Shown one piece after another: positions 1 through 9,936 of a stretch of DNA of 64,000 nt. A program made the position numbers and the translations under genes. The stretch comes from Sphingobacteriales bacterium 46-32 (lineage in GTDB: Bacteria; Bacteroidota; Bacteroidia; Chitinophagales; Chitinophagaceae), in NCBI GenBank assembly GCA_001898485.1, contig MKTY01000016.1, forward strand, positions 1-64,000. The letters are read 5' to 3'. Position 1 is the stretch's first letter. Each line of letters begins with the position of its first letter. A model generated the notes under the pieces. The model was not told where the DNA came from, searched no databases, and saw nothing but the letters and a program-made list of their open reading frames with translations.

Positions 1-59
1 TTGATCTTAAAAAGGTGGATGGTTAGAGGTAGAAGGTAAAGGGCATTATTCTCTACTAT

Positions 60-118
60 CTACCTTCCTCCTCCTACCTCCTACCTCCTACCTCCTACCT
101 CCTACCTTCTGCCTTCTT
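60..118. repeat. Low-complexity pyrimidine tract (CTACCTC repeats)
   Basis: A run of imperfect CTACCTC/CTACCTT units lies just downstream of the yajQ-like gene. A purine-rich complement starts the window at about position 20. Similar tracts occur at 14.76 kb, so this is a genome-wide simple-repeat style. No coding function is seen. Confidence 0.8.
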
Positions 119-120
119 CA

Positions 121-612
121 CTAACTCCGCATATTCTCATACTGCAAAGGAATGCCCAGGTCCCATGTTTTGGAAGCCTGAATTACTGTTTGCAGATCAT
201 CGATTTTTTTGCCGGTTACACGAACCAGGTTATCCATAATGGAAGCCTGTACTTTCAGTCCTGATTCCTTGATGATCTTTACGATCTTCTTGGCATCTTC
301 CTGTGCCAGTCCATTCCGCACCATCACTTCCTTTTTCCAGACCTTCCCACTCTGTGCCCCCTCTTTGGAAAGATCAAATGCCTCGGGGGCAATACCTTGC
401 TTATGTGCACGGCTTACCAGCACATCCAGCAGTTGCCGCATCTTCATATCATCTTCCGTTTCGATATTGAGCTTAAATTCTTTCTTGTTAAGATCTATCA
501 CCACATGGCTGCCTTTAAAATCAAAGCGGTTGCTGATCTCTTTGGATACAACGTTAACGGCATTATCCAATGCCTGGGCATCTACTTTGCTGACAATGTC
601 AAAAGATGGCAT
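121..612 (-). CDS. yajQ: YajQ family nucleotide-binding protein
   Basis: 163 residues, the full length of the YajQ/UPF0234 family. These proteins have two ferredoxin-like domains, are reported to bind nucleotides or cyclic-di-GMP, and are cytoplasmic. The N-terminus MPSFDIVSKVD and the C-terminal VRVTGKKIDDLQ and QYENMR stretches are the family signatures. The start is the ATG at 612. It is monocistronic as seen here, followed by a simple-repeat tract. The physiological role in Bacteroidota is unknown, and cyclic-di-GMP binding is inferred only from distant homologues. Identification of the family is secure; function is not. Confidence 0.95.
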   Translation of the reverse strand: MPSFDIVSKVDAQALDNAVNVVSKEISNRFDFKGSHVVIDLNKKEFKLNIETEDDMKMRQLLDVLVSRAHKQGIAPEAFDLSKEGAQSGKVWKKEVMVRNGLAQEDAKKIVKIIKESGLKVQASIMDNLVRVTGKKIDDLQTVIQASKTWDLGIPLQYENMRS

Positions 613-651
613 AACAATGAATTTGATGAATGAAAAGCAAAAGTAGCAGAA

Positions 652-832
652 ATAGTTGACAGTGGACAGTTGACAGTGTATAGTGAATGGTGGATAGTGG
701 ATAGTGGATAGTTGTACATCCCTAACCCAGGTTGACCGGTTTTAACCTTTTTTGTACGGTCAACTGTTCACTGTCCACTGTCAACTGTCAACTGTCAACT
801 GTCGACTGTCAACTGTCCACTGTCAACTGTTC
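652..832. repeat. Low-complexity inverted simple repeat (GTTGACAGT / ACTGTCAAC)
   Basis: The left half carries units such as GTTGACAGTGGACA and GTGGATAGTG. The right half (about 759-832) carries the reverse complement unit ACTGTCAACTGTCCAC repeated many times. The two halves could therefore form a long hairpin. It fills most of the gap between yajQ and the next gene. No ORF is credible here. Confidence 0.85.
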
Positions 833-834
833 AC

Positions 835-863
835 AAAAAAAGCCCCACCTGGAAAGGCGGGGC
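835..863 (-). terminator. Rho-independent terminator
   Basis: A 9-bp stem with one mismatch (842-850 with 855-863), a GGAA-type loop and a run of seven T on the minus strand. It fits the end of the small minus-strand gene that stops at 903. Confidence 0.75.
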
Positions 864-902
864 GGGATTTCACATGAGAAAACTAAGAACTTATTTTAAT
901 GA

Positions 903-1190
903 TCAGGAGCCATTATCTGCCTGACTGGCGCCTGAGGTTATAATGTGGTTATACCTGTTTGTCAGAAAATAATGCGGTCGCCGATGAGCTGTTTCAATCA
1001 CCGTATTCCTTTTGCCGATAGTATTGCCTGAGGTTATTTTTATCTGAGAAGAAATACCCGCATAATGCAGACTGGCCGCTACAGCCTGTGATGACTGGAG
1101 ACCTGCCGACACCAGGCCTGCCGGCCACAGTGTGGGGTTATATATAGTAGTGACCAGCACCACTATAAAGGTGATAGAATTCTTTCTCAT
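903..1190 (-). CDS. Small hypothetical protein with a hydrophobic N-terminus
   Basis: 95 residues from the ATG at 1190; an upstream in-frame start gives 115, but the downstream one begins MRKNSITF followed by a hydrophobic stretch, like a signal peptide or anchor. There is no recognisable domain. A good minus-strand terminator follows at 835-863, which supports transcription. It could still be a non-coding ORF, because no conserved motif is visible. Confidence 0.4.
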   Translation of the reverse strand: MRKNSITFIVVLVTTIYNPTLWPAGLVSAGLQSSQAVAASLHYAGISSQIKITSGNTIGKRNTVIETAHRRPHYFLTNRYNHIITSGASQADNGS

Positions 1191-1391
1191 GGTATACTTT
1201 GGCTGGGTTCTACTGTAAATATGCAGCAGAAAAATGCGGATTCCCTGCAAAATATGACAAGCTTCGTACTTTACGTGTTAAAGGGCAATAAGATCATGCC
1301 GATACACAAACGGCAAAAAAGAAGGCAATTGGAAGATAACTGTGAAAAGGCGTTAACATTTTTTACATCATGCAGGCTTCGGGTTAATACA

Positions 1392-1422
1392 AAAGGCAGT
1401 ATGAACTTGTCATACTGCCTTT
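1392..1422 (-). terminator. Rho-independent terminator of the outer-membrane barrel gene
   Basis: A perfect 13-bp stem (1392-1404 with 1410-1422) with a 5-nt loop. It ends in TTT on either strand and sits 29 bp past the stop of the minus-strand gene at 1451. Confidence 0.85.
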
Positions 1423-1450
1423 ACTTATCAGACTACGTATTGCTTACTGA

Positions 1451-3886
1451 TTATTTTACCCGGCTTTGCTCATCTTCCGCACCATTGCCACGGCGGCGTT
1501 CGGGTTTGATTGTCGCTTTACCAAAACGATAGGTAAAGCTGAGATTCAACTGGCGGCTGTCACGGCGGCCTTTGAGTTTTACATCAATATCACTGTAGCG
1601 GGCAAAACCACTGAATTGCTGGGTGAAGAAGATATCACGGATACCGAGTTTCACTGTACCTTTTTTCTGCATAATCTGTTTGGCGATACCAAAGTTCAGC
1701 GCCCCCATCCCATTGGCCACCAGCAGTCCCTCGGTAGCACGGGTACGCATCCAGCCACTCAACTCAGCATTCCAGGTTTTGGCAAAGGTGAAAGAGCTGG
1801 TTCCATTCATCATAAAACTGGTGTATTGTACTTCTACTGGCTCATTGTTATACAGACCGCTGAAACGGTTATTCACTACATTGGCATAGAGGTTCAGATT
1901 CCACCATTTCTTTATTGGTATATTAGCCATCATGGCTATACCCCACTGCTCCATCGTACTCAGGTTTTCCTGCGTCTGATACGTTTCGTTCTTCACTGTA
2001 TTCTGCTTGAGCAGCTGAGTGATGATATCGTTTGTACGCGTATAGTTTACGGTGGTGGTCAGAAACCGGTTATATGTATGGCTCAATTCAAAGTTGTGTG
2101 TGAACTGAGGTTGCAGATAAGGGTTGCCCTGGCCATAGGTAAGTGAATCCAGGAAATAAGTAAATGGATTCAGGTCATCATAGTCGGGTCTGGTGAGCCG
2201 GCGGCTATAACTGAAATTGAACTGATTCTTTTCGCTTGCATTGTAGCCTACGCCCACATTGGGAAACAGGTTGGTATAATGGCGGTTGAAACTGCTGTCG
2301 TTACTTACCTGGTGCCCTTTGGCATTCGTATTTTCCATACGCAGGCCGGCACTCAGCTCCCATTTTTTGAACTGACGCGAGAGAATACCGTATACCGCAT
2401 TAATATTTTCCTTATAAATAAAATTGTTACTCCGAGCATCAGCCACCCAATCGGTCCCACTGCTACGAAAGTAGTTGACCCGGTTGTCTGTTTCCACGTA
2501 GCTGCTTTTGACGCCTGCTTCGAGTTTGAGTCCGTTTTTGAAGGGATGAACGTAATCCACTTTACCACTATAGATACTGATATTGGAAGGGATTCTCCCC
2601 CGCAAAACCACATCATCACCTATTTTCTCATCAGTGGGTGTCAGGCTCTGTGTAGTAAGTTGTGTATTGCTGCGATTGTTATAATAGAGATAATCGAGAT
2701 CGGCAGTAAGCTCACGACCGGTAGAATCAAATGTATGCTTGTAGTTGAAATTGGAAGTCAGACTCCGGTTGCGGCGGTCGTTCCGGGAAAATGTGTAGAG
2801 CTTTGACTGAATGTCACCATTCACGTCTCTGATATTGGTATTGCTATAAGGATTCTCATCGTTGTTGTTGAATCCGGCATTGACCACGATACCCGCCACA
2901 TTTTTCTTATTAAAATAATAGTCAACACCAGCCTTCACATTATGATAATTGCCATAATTATGATTACGTGATACCTGGTCTATTGAACGCAGCTTTACTT
3001 TATCTGCATCATACAGACTGCGGTCAATGCTGATCCGGTTGTAGTTTTCGTATGTACCGCCATTATATCCGCCAAAGATGTTGATCTTATTGTTGCGATA
3101 GTTAAGATTCACACCACCATTGTAACGGTCATAAAACCCCTGGTTGTAGTTAAAATTGGCGTTTCCGTTCATACCACGAGTCAGGCCTTTTTTGGTTTTG
3201 ATGTTGATGATACCGGAGTTACCTGCTGCATCATATTTGGCAGGGGGATTGGTCATGATCTCAATCTGGTCGAGCTGACTGCTCTGCATACTTTTCAGTA
3301 AGGCGGCGAGATCGGCACCACTCAGATAAGTAGGTTTACCATCTACCAGGATCATTACACCCTGTTTTCCTTTTACACTGATATTGCCATCATTATCCAC
3401 AGCCACTCCCGGCGTTTTCTCCAGCAATTCCAGTGCGTTCAGTCCGGTATTTGTTTGAGAAGCTTCCACATTTACAACCGTTTTGCCGGCTTTTTGCTCT
3501 ACAGGTGGTTTACGTGAAGTAACCGTCACACCACTCATCGATTTGGCAGCAGGCACCAGTTGCAGTTTATTGAGCTGAACGGTATTGCCAGCCGCTGTAA
3601 TAGTTGCAACTTCCGAATAAGCTGTTTGATGGCCAATAGCCGACACAGAAACCAGGTAACGGCCTTCTTTCAACTGATCGAAGTGAAACTCACCGGTTTT
3701 ATCAGCTACTCCCATTTTTGCCAGCGATGAATCTGCTGCACGCAGCAGGCTGATGGTGGCAGATTCAACTACTTTTGCAGTACCATCAGTAACCTGGCCT
3801 TTGATAATACCCCGACCGGATTGTGCCTGTATCAGATTGATACTTCCCAGCAACATTACTACCAGCCAGACAAAATGCTTTCTCAT
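1451..3886 (-). CDS. Outer-membrane beta-barrel receptor-like protein with CarboxypepD_reg and plug-like domains
   Basis: 811 residues. The order is signal peptide (1-21, ending IQAQ), a CarboxypepD_regulatory-like beta-sandwich (about 26-110), a plug-like domain (about 130-230, containing LVDGKPTYLSG and the NPPAKYDAAGNSGIINIKTKK stretch), then a long outer-membrane beta-barrel rich in aromatic-alternating strands (outer membrane beta-barrel family, OMP_b-brl_3 type). It should sit in the outer membrane. The substrate is unknown; the family resembles TonB-dependent transporters, but no TonB box is obvious. It is a paralogue of the next gene upstream (4095-6581), sharing the same plug motif. 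A strong terminator follows at 1392-1422. Confidence 0.9.
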   Translation of the reverse strand: MRKHFVWLVVMLLGSINLIQAQSGRGIIKGQVTDGTAKVVESATISLLRAADSSLAKMGVADKTGEFHFDQLKEGRYLVSVSAIGHQTAYSEVATITAAGNTVQLNKLQLVPAAKSMSGVTVTSRKPPVEQKAGKTVVNVEASQTNTGLNALELLEKTPGVAVDNDGNISVKGKQGVMILVDGKPTYLSGADLAALLKSMQSSQLDQIEIMTNPPAKYDAAGNSGIINIKTKKGLTRGMNGNANFNYNQGFYDRYNGGVNLNYRNNKINIFGGYNGGTYENYNRISIDRSLYDADKVKLRSIDQVSRNHNYGNYHNVKAGVDYYFNKKNVAGIVVNAGFNNNDENPYSNTNIRDVNGDIQSKLYTFSRNDRRNRSLTSNFNYKHTFDSTGRELTADLDYLYYNNRSNTQLTTQSLTPTDEKIGDDVVLRGRIPSNISIYSGKVDYVHPFKNGLKLEAGVKSSYVETDNRVNYFRSSGTDWVADARSNNFIYKENINAVYGILSRQFKKWELSAGLRMENTNAKGHQVSNDSSFNRHYTNLFPNVGVGYNASEKNQFNFSYSRRLTRPDYDDLNPFTYFLDSLTYGQGNPYLQPQFTHNFELSHTYNRFLTTTVNYTRTNDIITQLLKQNTVKNETYQTQENLSTMEQWGIAMMANIPIKKWWNLNLYANVVNNRFSGLYNNEPVEVQYTSFMMNGTSSFTFAKTWNAELSGWMRTRATEGLLVANGMGALNFGIAKQIMQKKGTVKLGIRDIFFTQQFSGFARYSDIDVKLKGRRDSRQLNLSFTYRFGKATIKPERRRGNGAEDEQSRVK

Positions 3887-4094
3887 TGTATTTATTTTAA
3901 AATATGATTGGTTCGGTTTTATGTACCATCTGACGCAATGCGCAGAAACCGGTTACAGACTTTTGATCGATTGGGATAAACGGAAAGAACTGTTGATAAG
4001 CGGAGAATCGGGGCAAAACCGTCCCCGGAGGGCAGAAGGATTGCTCCTGCCCTGCCGGCAGACTGTTTATATATGATGAGGGATTGTTGTCGCC

Positions 4095-6581
4095 TTAATT
4101 GCCCACGTTGACCCGATTCAGTTCGTCATCAGCACCACCTTTCTTACGTTGTCCGCCCCCGTTGAGTTTTCCTTTATTAAAGCGCCATGTAAAGCCCAGA
4201 CTCAGAGCGCGGCTGTCATTTACATTTTTGAATTGTACATCCACATCACCGTAACGGCTGTATCCATTATAAACACCCATGGCAAAAATGTCACGTACAC
4301 TTACACGCACAGTTCCTTTATTCTTCAATACCTGCTTGCTGAAGCCTGCACTCACCTGTCCGAGCTGTTGGATGTAAATCACTCCTTCCACTCCTTTGGT
4401 ACGATAGAAACCGCTCACTTCCGCATTCCAGCCTTTGCCCAGCTTAAACTGTTGCTGCGCCTGCAGCATTACACCTGTAATAGATACTGAAACCGGATCA
4501 TTATTCACAATACCCTTGAAATGATTGCTGAATACGTTTATATAGATACTGCCACTCCACCATTTATTCAATTCTTTAAATGCGCTGATAGATAAACCAG
4601 CCTGTTTGAGATTGGCAATATTGGCTTTTTTGATAAAGGTTTCGTTGGTGGCTTCGTTCTGCTCAAACACCTGCTGAATGATATCATCTGTCTCCGTATA
4701 GTTGAGTGTGGTGGTCAGAAACCCTTTGTAGGTATGACTCAGCTCGATGTTGTGCGAAAACTGTGGCTTCAGATCCGGATTACCCTGCTGGAACGTATAC
4801 CGGTCCAGGAAGTTGATAAAAGGATTTAGGTCCTGATAATTGGGACGGTTTACGCGGCGGCCGTAATTGATCACCCACTGATTTTTTTCACTGGCCACAT
4901 ACTGCAGGTACACAGTAGGAAACAGTTGTGTATAGCGGCGTTTGAATTCTTTTTCGGTATAGGTAAATTTATTCTGCGCCTGATCCCAGCTATATCCTTT
5001 AGACAGTCCATTGGCATTGGTATTTTCCAGTCGCAGTCCCATCTGGGCATTCCACTTTTTACCCAGCGGACGGCTATAGTTTACATAGGCTGCGTTAATG
5101 TTTTCGTCGTATAAGAAATGATTACTTCTGCCGGAATCAAGTACGGCCTGACCACTCATCAGATTTTCGTAGATCGCGTTATTGTCGGTTTCTACATAAC
5201 TTGACTTCAATCCTGCTTCCAGCTTGGCTCCTTTGCCTAATGGCAGTGAATAGTCCAGTTTGCCACTGTAGATATAGATATCCTGGGGCAGTCTGCCCAG
5301 CAGTGTATCTGGTGTCAGCGATGGATTGCCTGCTGCATCGAAATAAGAACTGTACAACGGTTGAGAATTGGCAGAGCGGTATTGTATATGATCAAAATCG
5401 CCTGTCAGCTCCTGGCCGGCCGAGTCAAGTACCGTACGGAAGTTGAGGTTAACACTATAGTTTTTCCATTTCTCATCATTACGTGTATAAGCATACGTAC
5501 GGCTTTGCAGATTGCCTGCCGGATCGTAGATCCAGGTTGGTGTGCGGCTCTGCCATTCCGATGGATTGTAAAAACCATTCAGCACAAAACCCAGGGTGGT
5601 GCGTTTGCTGGCGGAGTAATCGAGTCCCAGCTTGCCGCTGAAGAAATCACCACTGTTGACCATACGCGATTCCTGTTCAAATCTTGACGAAATATCTTTA
5701 CTAACCGGCTCTCTGAAATTGCGTTTGATAAACAGGTTTTCTCCCCGATGATTTTTATTATAGTTGAGACTGGTAAACAGGTTTACTTTACCAGTGCGGT
5801 AGTTAAAGTTTACAGACTCATTGAATCGGGCATACCAACCCAGTGTATAACCGGTCGTAATGCTGCCATTATAACCAAACTGTTTGGTTTTTTTGGTGCG
5901 GATATTAATAACACCCGAGTTGCCGGCTGCATCGTATCGTGCAGGAGGATTGGTCATGATCTCAATCTGGTCAAGCTGGCTGGCATTCATGCTCTTGAGG
6001 AGGTTGGCCAGGTCGGCTCCGCTGAGATAGCTGGGACGGCCGTCAATATATACCTGCACACCCTGTTTTCCTTTCAGGCTGATATTACCGTCTTTATCAA
6101 CTGTAATACCCGGCGATTTCTCCAGTACCTCCAGCGCCGAATTGCCTACATTGGTGGGAGAGGCTTCTACATTTACGATAGTGCGGTCAGGCTTTTGTTC
6201 TATCAGTGGTTTACGCGCCGTAACAGTCACTCCGCTGATTGCACGGGCTACGGGAACCAGTTGCATGACGGGGAGCTCAAGCGCCTGCCCTGCTTTTACT
6301 TCAAATATGGCTGATCGCAGCGGTTCGTGCCCCACGGCAGTTACAGCTACCTGATAACGGCCGGCCGCTACCTGCTCAAATACAAAGGCACCCGTTTTAT
6401 CAGCAACCGCCATTTTGACCAGCACAGAATCACCTGCACGATGCAGGCCGATGGTAGCCGATTCAACGGTTTTGCTGCTGCCATCCAGCACCTTTCCCTG
6501 CACGCGTGTACCGCTTTGCCGGGCCTGGCTTTGACTGGTTACCAAAATAATCAAACAGATAAGGGTAAATAGCTTTCTCAT
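4095..6581 (-). CDS. Outer-membrane beta-barrel receptor-like protein (paralogue of 1451-3886)
   Basis: 828 residues with the same layout as its downstream neighbour: signal peptide (ending SQAR), CarboxypepD_reg-like domain, plug-like segment with YIDGRPSYLSG and NPPARYDAAGNSGVINIRTKK, and a C-terminal barrel. The two are a tandem duplication on the minus strand separated by 208 bp, with a potential weak hairpin between them, so they may be transcribed separately. A Bacteroidota -7-like TAATTTTG element lies upstream near 6635-6645 on the minus strand. The cognate substrate is unknown. No SusD partner is next to either gene, which argues against a classical glycan-uptake locus. Confidence 0.9.
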   Translation of the reverse strand: MRKLFTLICLIILVTSQSQARQSGTRVQGKVLDGSSKTVESATIGLHRAGDSVLVKMAVADKTGAFVFEQVAAGRYQVAVTAVGHEPLRSAIFEVKAGQALELPVMQLVPVARAISGVTVTARKPLIEQKPDRTIVNVEASPTNVGNSALEVLEKSPGITVDKDGNISLKGKQGVQVYIDGRPSYLSGADLANLLKSMNASQLDQIEIMTNPPARYDAAGNSGVINIRTKKTKQFGYNGSITTGYTLGWYARFNESVNFNYRTGKVNLFTSLNYNKNHRGENLFIKRNFREPVSKDISSRFEQESRMVNSGDFFSGKLGLDYSASKRTTLGFVLNGFYNPSEWQSRTPTWIYDPAGNLQSRTYAYTRNDEKWKNYSVNLNFRTVLDSAGQELTGDFDHIQYRSANSQPLYSSYFDAAGNPSLTPDTLLGRLPQDIYIYSGKLDYSLPLGKGAKLEAGLKSSYVETDNNAIYENLMSGQAVLDSGRSNHFLYDENINAAYVNYSRPLGKKWNAQMGLRLENTNANGLSKGYSWDQAQNKFTYTEKEFKRRYTQLFPTVYLQYVASEKNQWVINYGRRVNRPNYQDLNPFINFLDRYTFQQGNPDLKPQFSHNIELSHTYKGFLTTTLNYTETDDIIQQVFEQNEATNETFIKKANIANLKQAGLSISAFKELNKWWSGSIYINVFSNHFKGIVNNDPVSVSITGVMLQAQQQFKLGKGWNAEVSGFYRTKGVEGVIYIQQLGQVSAGFSKQVLKNKGTVRVSVRDIFAMGVYNGYSRYGDVDVQFKNVNDSRALSLGFTWRFNKGKLNGGGQRKKGGADDELNRVNVGN

Positions 6582-6896
6582 TTTAAACGACTTATATATT
6601 TTACAGTACTAGTTGTTGATTATTACAGTTCAAAATTAGGTACTTTGCATTGCATAGATCATTGTTTTGTACCAAACGGTAAGAATCAAGGATAACCGGC
6701 TACTGGAATCAGGCTGCTTTGTGACGTGGAACTGACAAATTCGTTACAGACACCGCGGGTCATTGTGGTAAGCGGCAAATACAACCGGGCCACTGGTAGC
6801 AAAGCTACCAGTGGCCCGTGCGGTTGAAAAGAGGTTCCGGGCGAATTGCGGTTTTAAACCAGTGAATGGAGGGAAAGTGAGGTCGGCCTGAAAAAC
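6582..6896. other. Intergenic region with terminator and upstream region of the barrel gene
   Basis: This 315-bp gap contains the terminator hairpin described at 6786-6818 and, nearer 6600-6680, the AT-rich upstream region of the minus-strand barrel gene. I see no ORF or RNA gene. Confidence 0.6.
6786..6818 (-). terminator. Strong hairpin terminator after the LytS/LytTR pair
   Basis: A perfect 15-bp GC-rich stem (6786-6800 with 6804-6818) and a 3-nt loop, downstream of the minus-strand LytTR gene. The following T-run is poor (GGTTGTATTT on the minus strand), so it may act as an mRNA-stabilising or partial terminator. Confidence 0.65.
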
Positions 6897-7661
6897 TCAG
6901 AGACCAAATTCGTTCTTGATATCATCATAATAAGTACGTCCTGAGGTGAGGCGGGTGGCATTCTTATCATCCATCACAAAGAGATACCGGCCGTTGAAAT
7001 GACGGTGCATCTCGCGGATGCGCTCTTTATTGAGGATATAGGACTTCTGGATACGGTAAAACTCAGCAGGCAGTTTTTCGGCCAGCGAGGTTAGTGACTG
7101 ATCGGTGAGGTATTTCTGCCCGTCCGCAGTATATACATATACATATTTGTCCTGTGCCTCAAGATAAATGATCTGTTCAAAACGCAGCAGCGTAATACGG
7201 TCGCCGGTGCGGATGGGCAGTGCAGTAGCTTTGGGAGGAGCCTGCAGTTGTTTGATGATTTCCTGTAAGCCGTTAATATTTACAGACTGATTAAGGCGAC
7301 CAAACTGTTTGAGTTTGGCCATACTTTTTTCCAGGCGTTCCTCCTTGATTGGTTTGAGCAGGTAATCGACAGAAAAGTTATCGAATGCCTTGATAGCATA
7401 CTGCTCATAGGCTGTTGTGAAGATTACATTGGGTTTATGCTGCAACCGTTCCAGTACTTCGAAACCGGTAAGGTCGGGCATCTGGATATCCAGGAATACG
7501 AGGTCGGGATGCAGTTGCTCGATTAGTTGAATGGCTTCTGTACCGGTGCCTGCCTCGCCTATTACTTCAACTATATCGGTATAGTCCTGCAGCAGACTTT
7601 TCATCAGGCGCCGGGCTGCAGGTTCATCATCAATTACGAGGGCTTTAAATACCTGGTTCAT
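6897..7661 (-). CDS. LytTR family response regulator
   Basis: 254 residues. A receiver domain (1-120) has the acidic pair D11-D12 and phospho-acceptor Asp58 in VFLDIQMP. A LytTR DNA-binding domain follows (about 150-250; IRTGDRITLLRF, LEAQDKYVYVYT, RIQKSYILNKERI). It is expected to activate transcription when phosphorylated by the adjacent histidine kinase. The kinase ORF (7645-8799) lies upstream and overlaps it by 17 bp, so the two form one operon. Targets are not visible; the neighbouring outer-membrane barrels are candidates only by position. Confidence 0.95.
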   Translation of the reverse strand: MNQVFKALVIDDEPAARRLMKSLLQDYTDIVEVIGEAGTGTEAIQLIEQLHPDLVFLDIQMPDLTGFEVLERLQHKPNVIFTTAYEQYAIKAFDNFSVDYLLKPIKEERLEKSMAKLKQFGRLNQSVNINGLQEIIKQLQAPPKATALPIRTGDRITLLRFEQIIYLEAQDKYVYVYTADGQKYLTDQSLTSLAEKLPAEFYRIQKSYILNKERIREMHRHFNGRYLFVMDDKNATRLTSGRTYYDDIKNEFGL

Positions 7662-8799
7662 TTTTCATCAGTTTATTCAATGTAATGATCACTTGTTTGC
7701 GGGGGGTGTTGGTAAACCGGATCTCATAATCGCCGGGAAAAAGAAGATCCAGTTTGTCGAATACACTTTTCAGACCATAACCGGGCACCAGCTCGTCTGG
7801 AAAGCCAGGGCCATTATCGGCCAGGATGATCTGCAGGCTGTCGCCCACCAGCGTCACCTCCAGTTGTATTTCCGTCATGCGGCCGGTAGCTTTCAATCCA
7901 TGTTTGACGGCATTCTCTGCCAGGGGCTGAAGCAAAAAGCGGGGCAACAGGTAATGCCGGGCATCTTCCTGCACATTTACCGAATAGCTCAGCTGGTCTT
8001 CAAACCGGATCTTTTCGATCTGCAGATACACTTCAGCCATTTCAATTTCATCGGCCACCGTCGAATAGTTATTCTGACTGTAATTAATACTGTAGCGGAA
8101 AAGATCGGCCAGGGCTATAGTCATTCGCCGGGCTTTACGGCCATCAGTAATAGAAAGGTCGGCGATGGAGTTAAGCGCATTATAGAGGAAATGAGGGTTT
8201 ACTTTCGAGTGTAATGCATCCAGCTCTGCCTTGGTTTTGAGCACTGTAAGCTGTGCTACTTCCAATTCTTTTTCATTTAGCTTCCGTTTTCGTTCCTGGT
8301 CTACATAATTGATGGCTGTATAGATAAGGCCGGTGGCAAAGGCATTATAAAGCGCAAACACCAGAGTAGCCCGCAGTTCCTTGAAATGATAACCGTGGTT
8401 GAGGTAGTTTAATACGGAATAGATAACCACAGCGGCCAGTACAATGGTGAGCACTACCACGGCATGGTGCCGGAAGAAGCTGAGCTTTTTGACGGCAGGA
8501 ATCTGCATCACAACCCATACTACATTAAATACAAATAAAACGATGAGGGTAGATTGCAGCATTTGTATGGCCAGCGCTTTCACCCAGCCCTGTACTGCAG
8601 CCTTCATGAATATTTCGGACGATGCCGAAAGCAACGAAAACATGAAACAGAGTCCAACCACAAGCACGGCCAGATTTTTTCGCAACCATTTATTGCGAAC
8701 ACCTATAAACAGGCGGTTGAAGATCGACAGGAGGTACACGGCCACCCCCAGCATGATAGTGGAAACAATTACTATCAGAACCAGAATCCATGATGCCAT
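7645..8799 (-). CDS. LytS-type sensor histidine kinase (His_kinase family)
   Basis: 384 residues. Four to five hydrophobic segments occupy roughly 1-170, then a short coiled linker (QERKRKLNEKELEVAQLTVLK). The His_kinase domain has the phospho-acceptor motif in SKVNPHFLYNALNSI, followed by a HATPase_c domain with N box (PLAENAVKHGL) and G box (DNGPGFPDE). It is the sensor partner of the LytTR regulator that overlaps its 3' end. The membrane region resembles no specific ligand-binding fold I recognise, so the signal is unknown. Confidence 0.93.
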   Translation of the reverse strand: MASWILVLIVIVSTIMLGVAVYLLSIFNRLFIGVRNKWLRKNLAVLVVGLCFMFSLLSASSEIFMKAAVQGWVKALAIQMLQSTLIVLFVFNVVWVVMQIPAVKKLSFFRHHAVVVLTIVLAAVVIYSVLNYLNHGYHFKELRATLVFALYNAFATGLIYTAINYVDQERKRKLNEKELEVAQLTVLKTKAELDALHSKVNPHFLYNALNSIADLSITDGRKARRMTIALADLFRYSINYSQNNYSTVADEIEMAEVYLQIEKIRFEDQLSYSVNVQEDARHYLLPRFLLQPLAENAVKHGLKATGRMTEIQLEVTLVGDSLQIILADNGPGFPDELVPGYGLKSVFDKLDLLFPGDYEIRFTNTPRKQVIITLNKLMKNEPGI

Positions 8800-8911
8800 T
8801 ACAAACTATTGTTAGCGCAAGATATTTATTTACAGAAGATAAAAGGTTTTATGGATTCGCCAACTGCCTCATTTGCGGAGCGAACTGATTATCTTGCAGC
8901 AAAAGACCCGC

Positions 8912-9928
8912 ATGTTAATCGATTACCGGTCCGATACCGTCACCCGCCCCACTCCCGGCATGCATGAGGCCATGATGAAAGCCCCGCTTGGCGATGATGT
9001 GTTTGGCGAAGATCCTTCCATTAATGCCCTTGAGCAGCAATGCGCTTCCCTCTTTGAAATGGAGGCGGCCCTGTTTTGTCCGTCGGGCACCATGACCAAC
9101 CAGATCGCCATCAAATGCCATACACAGCCCGGCGATGAGGTCATCTGCGATGAATCGGCTCATATCTACCAGTACGAAGGCGGTGGCATTGCCTTCAATG
9201 CAGGCGCTTCCGTAAAATTGCTGACAGGCAACCGCGGTCGCATTACGGCCGCTCAGGTGCGCGAAGGCATCAATGCCGACGATGTACATAAAGCGCGTAC
9301 CAGCCTGGTATGCCTCGAAAATACGAGCAACCGGGGTGGCGGCAGTTGTTATGACTTTGCCGAAATGGAGGCGATTGGCCAGGTTTGCAAAGAAGCCGGC
9401 CTGCCTTTTCACCTCGATGGTGCACGGCTGTGGAATGCCCTGGTGGCTAAAGGAGAGACGCCTGCACAGTATGGTCAGCTGTTTAACAGTATTTCGATCT
9501 GCTTCAGCAAAAGCCTGGGTTGCCCCGTAGGCAGTGTATTACTGGGCGATAAGGCTTTTATACGTAAAGCCCGCCGCATCCGTAAGGTATTTGGCGGGGG
9601 CATGCGCCAGGCGGGTATGCTGGCTGCAGCGGGACTGTATGCACTCGAGCACCATATTGACCGGCTGGCAACTGATCATCAACACGCGCAGGCCCTTGCC
9701 GGCTGCCTGCAGCAGCGTGCTTATGTAAAAGAACTGCTGCCTGTAGAAACCAATATCATCATTTTTGAACTGCATCCCGGTCAGTCTGCCCCGGCACTGG
9801 TGCAGCAACTCAGGGAAAAAGATATCCTGGCTTATGCCATCGCCCCCAATCGCGTGCGACTGGTAGTGCATCTCGATATCACTCCCGCAATGATTGATCA
9901 TACAATTACTATCTTAGAATCTATATAA
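8912..9928 (+). CDS. ltaE: Low-specificity L-threonine aldolase
   Basis: 338 residues from the ATG at 8912. An in-frame upstream start at 8873 would add 13 residues, but the family begins with the [14 protein letters not shown] motif. It is a PLP-dependent fold-type I enzyme cleaving L-threonine/allo-threonine to glycine and acetaldehyde in the cytoplasm. PLP-binding Lys200 lies in [12 protein letters not shown], and the HLDGAR motif around 167-172 carries the Asp that contacts the cofactor. Its stop lies 8 bp before the pgi start, so the two genes are probably co-transcribed. Confidence 0.95.
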   Translation: MLIDYRSDTVTRPTPGMHEAMMKAPLGDDVFGEDPSINALEQQCASLFEMEAALFCPSGTMTNQIAIKCHTQPGDEVICDESAHIYQYEGGGIAFNAGASVKLLTGNRGRITAAQVREGINADDVHKARTSLVCLENTSNRGGGSCYDFAEMEAIGQVCKEAGLPFHLDGARLWNALVAKGETPAQYGQLFNSISICFSKSLGCPVGSVLLGDKAFIRKARRIRKVFGGGMRQAGMLAAAGLYALEHHIDRLATDHQHAQALAGCLQQRAYVKELLPVETNIIIFELHPGQSAPALVQQLREKDILAYAIAPNRVRLVVHLDITPAMIDHTITILESI

Positions 9929-9936
9929 CACCGCCT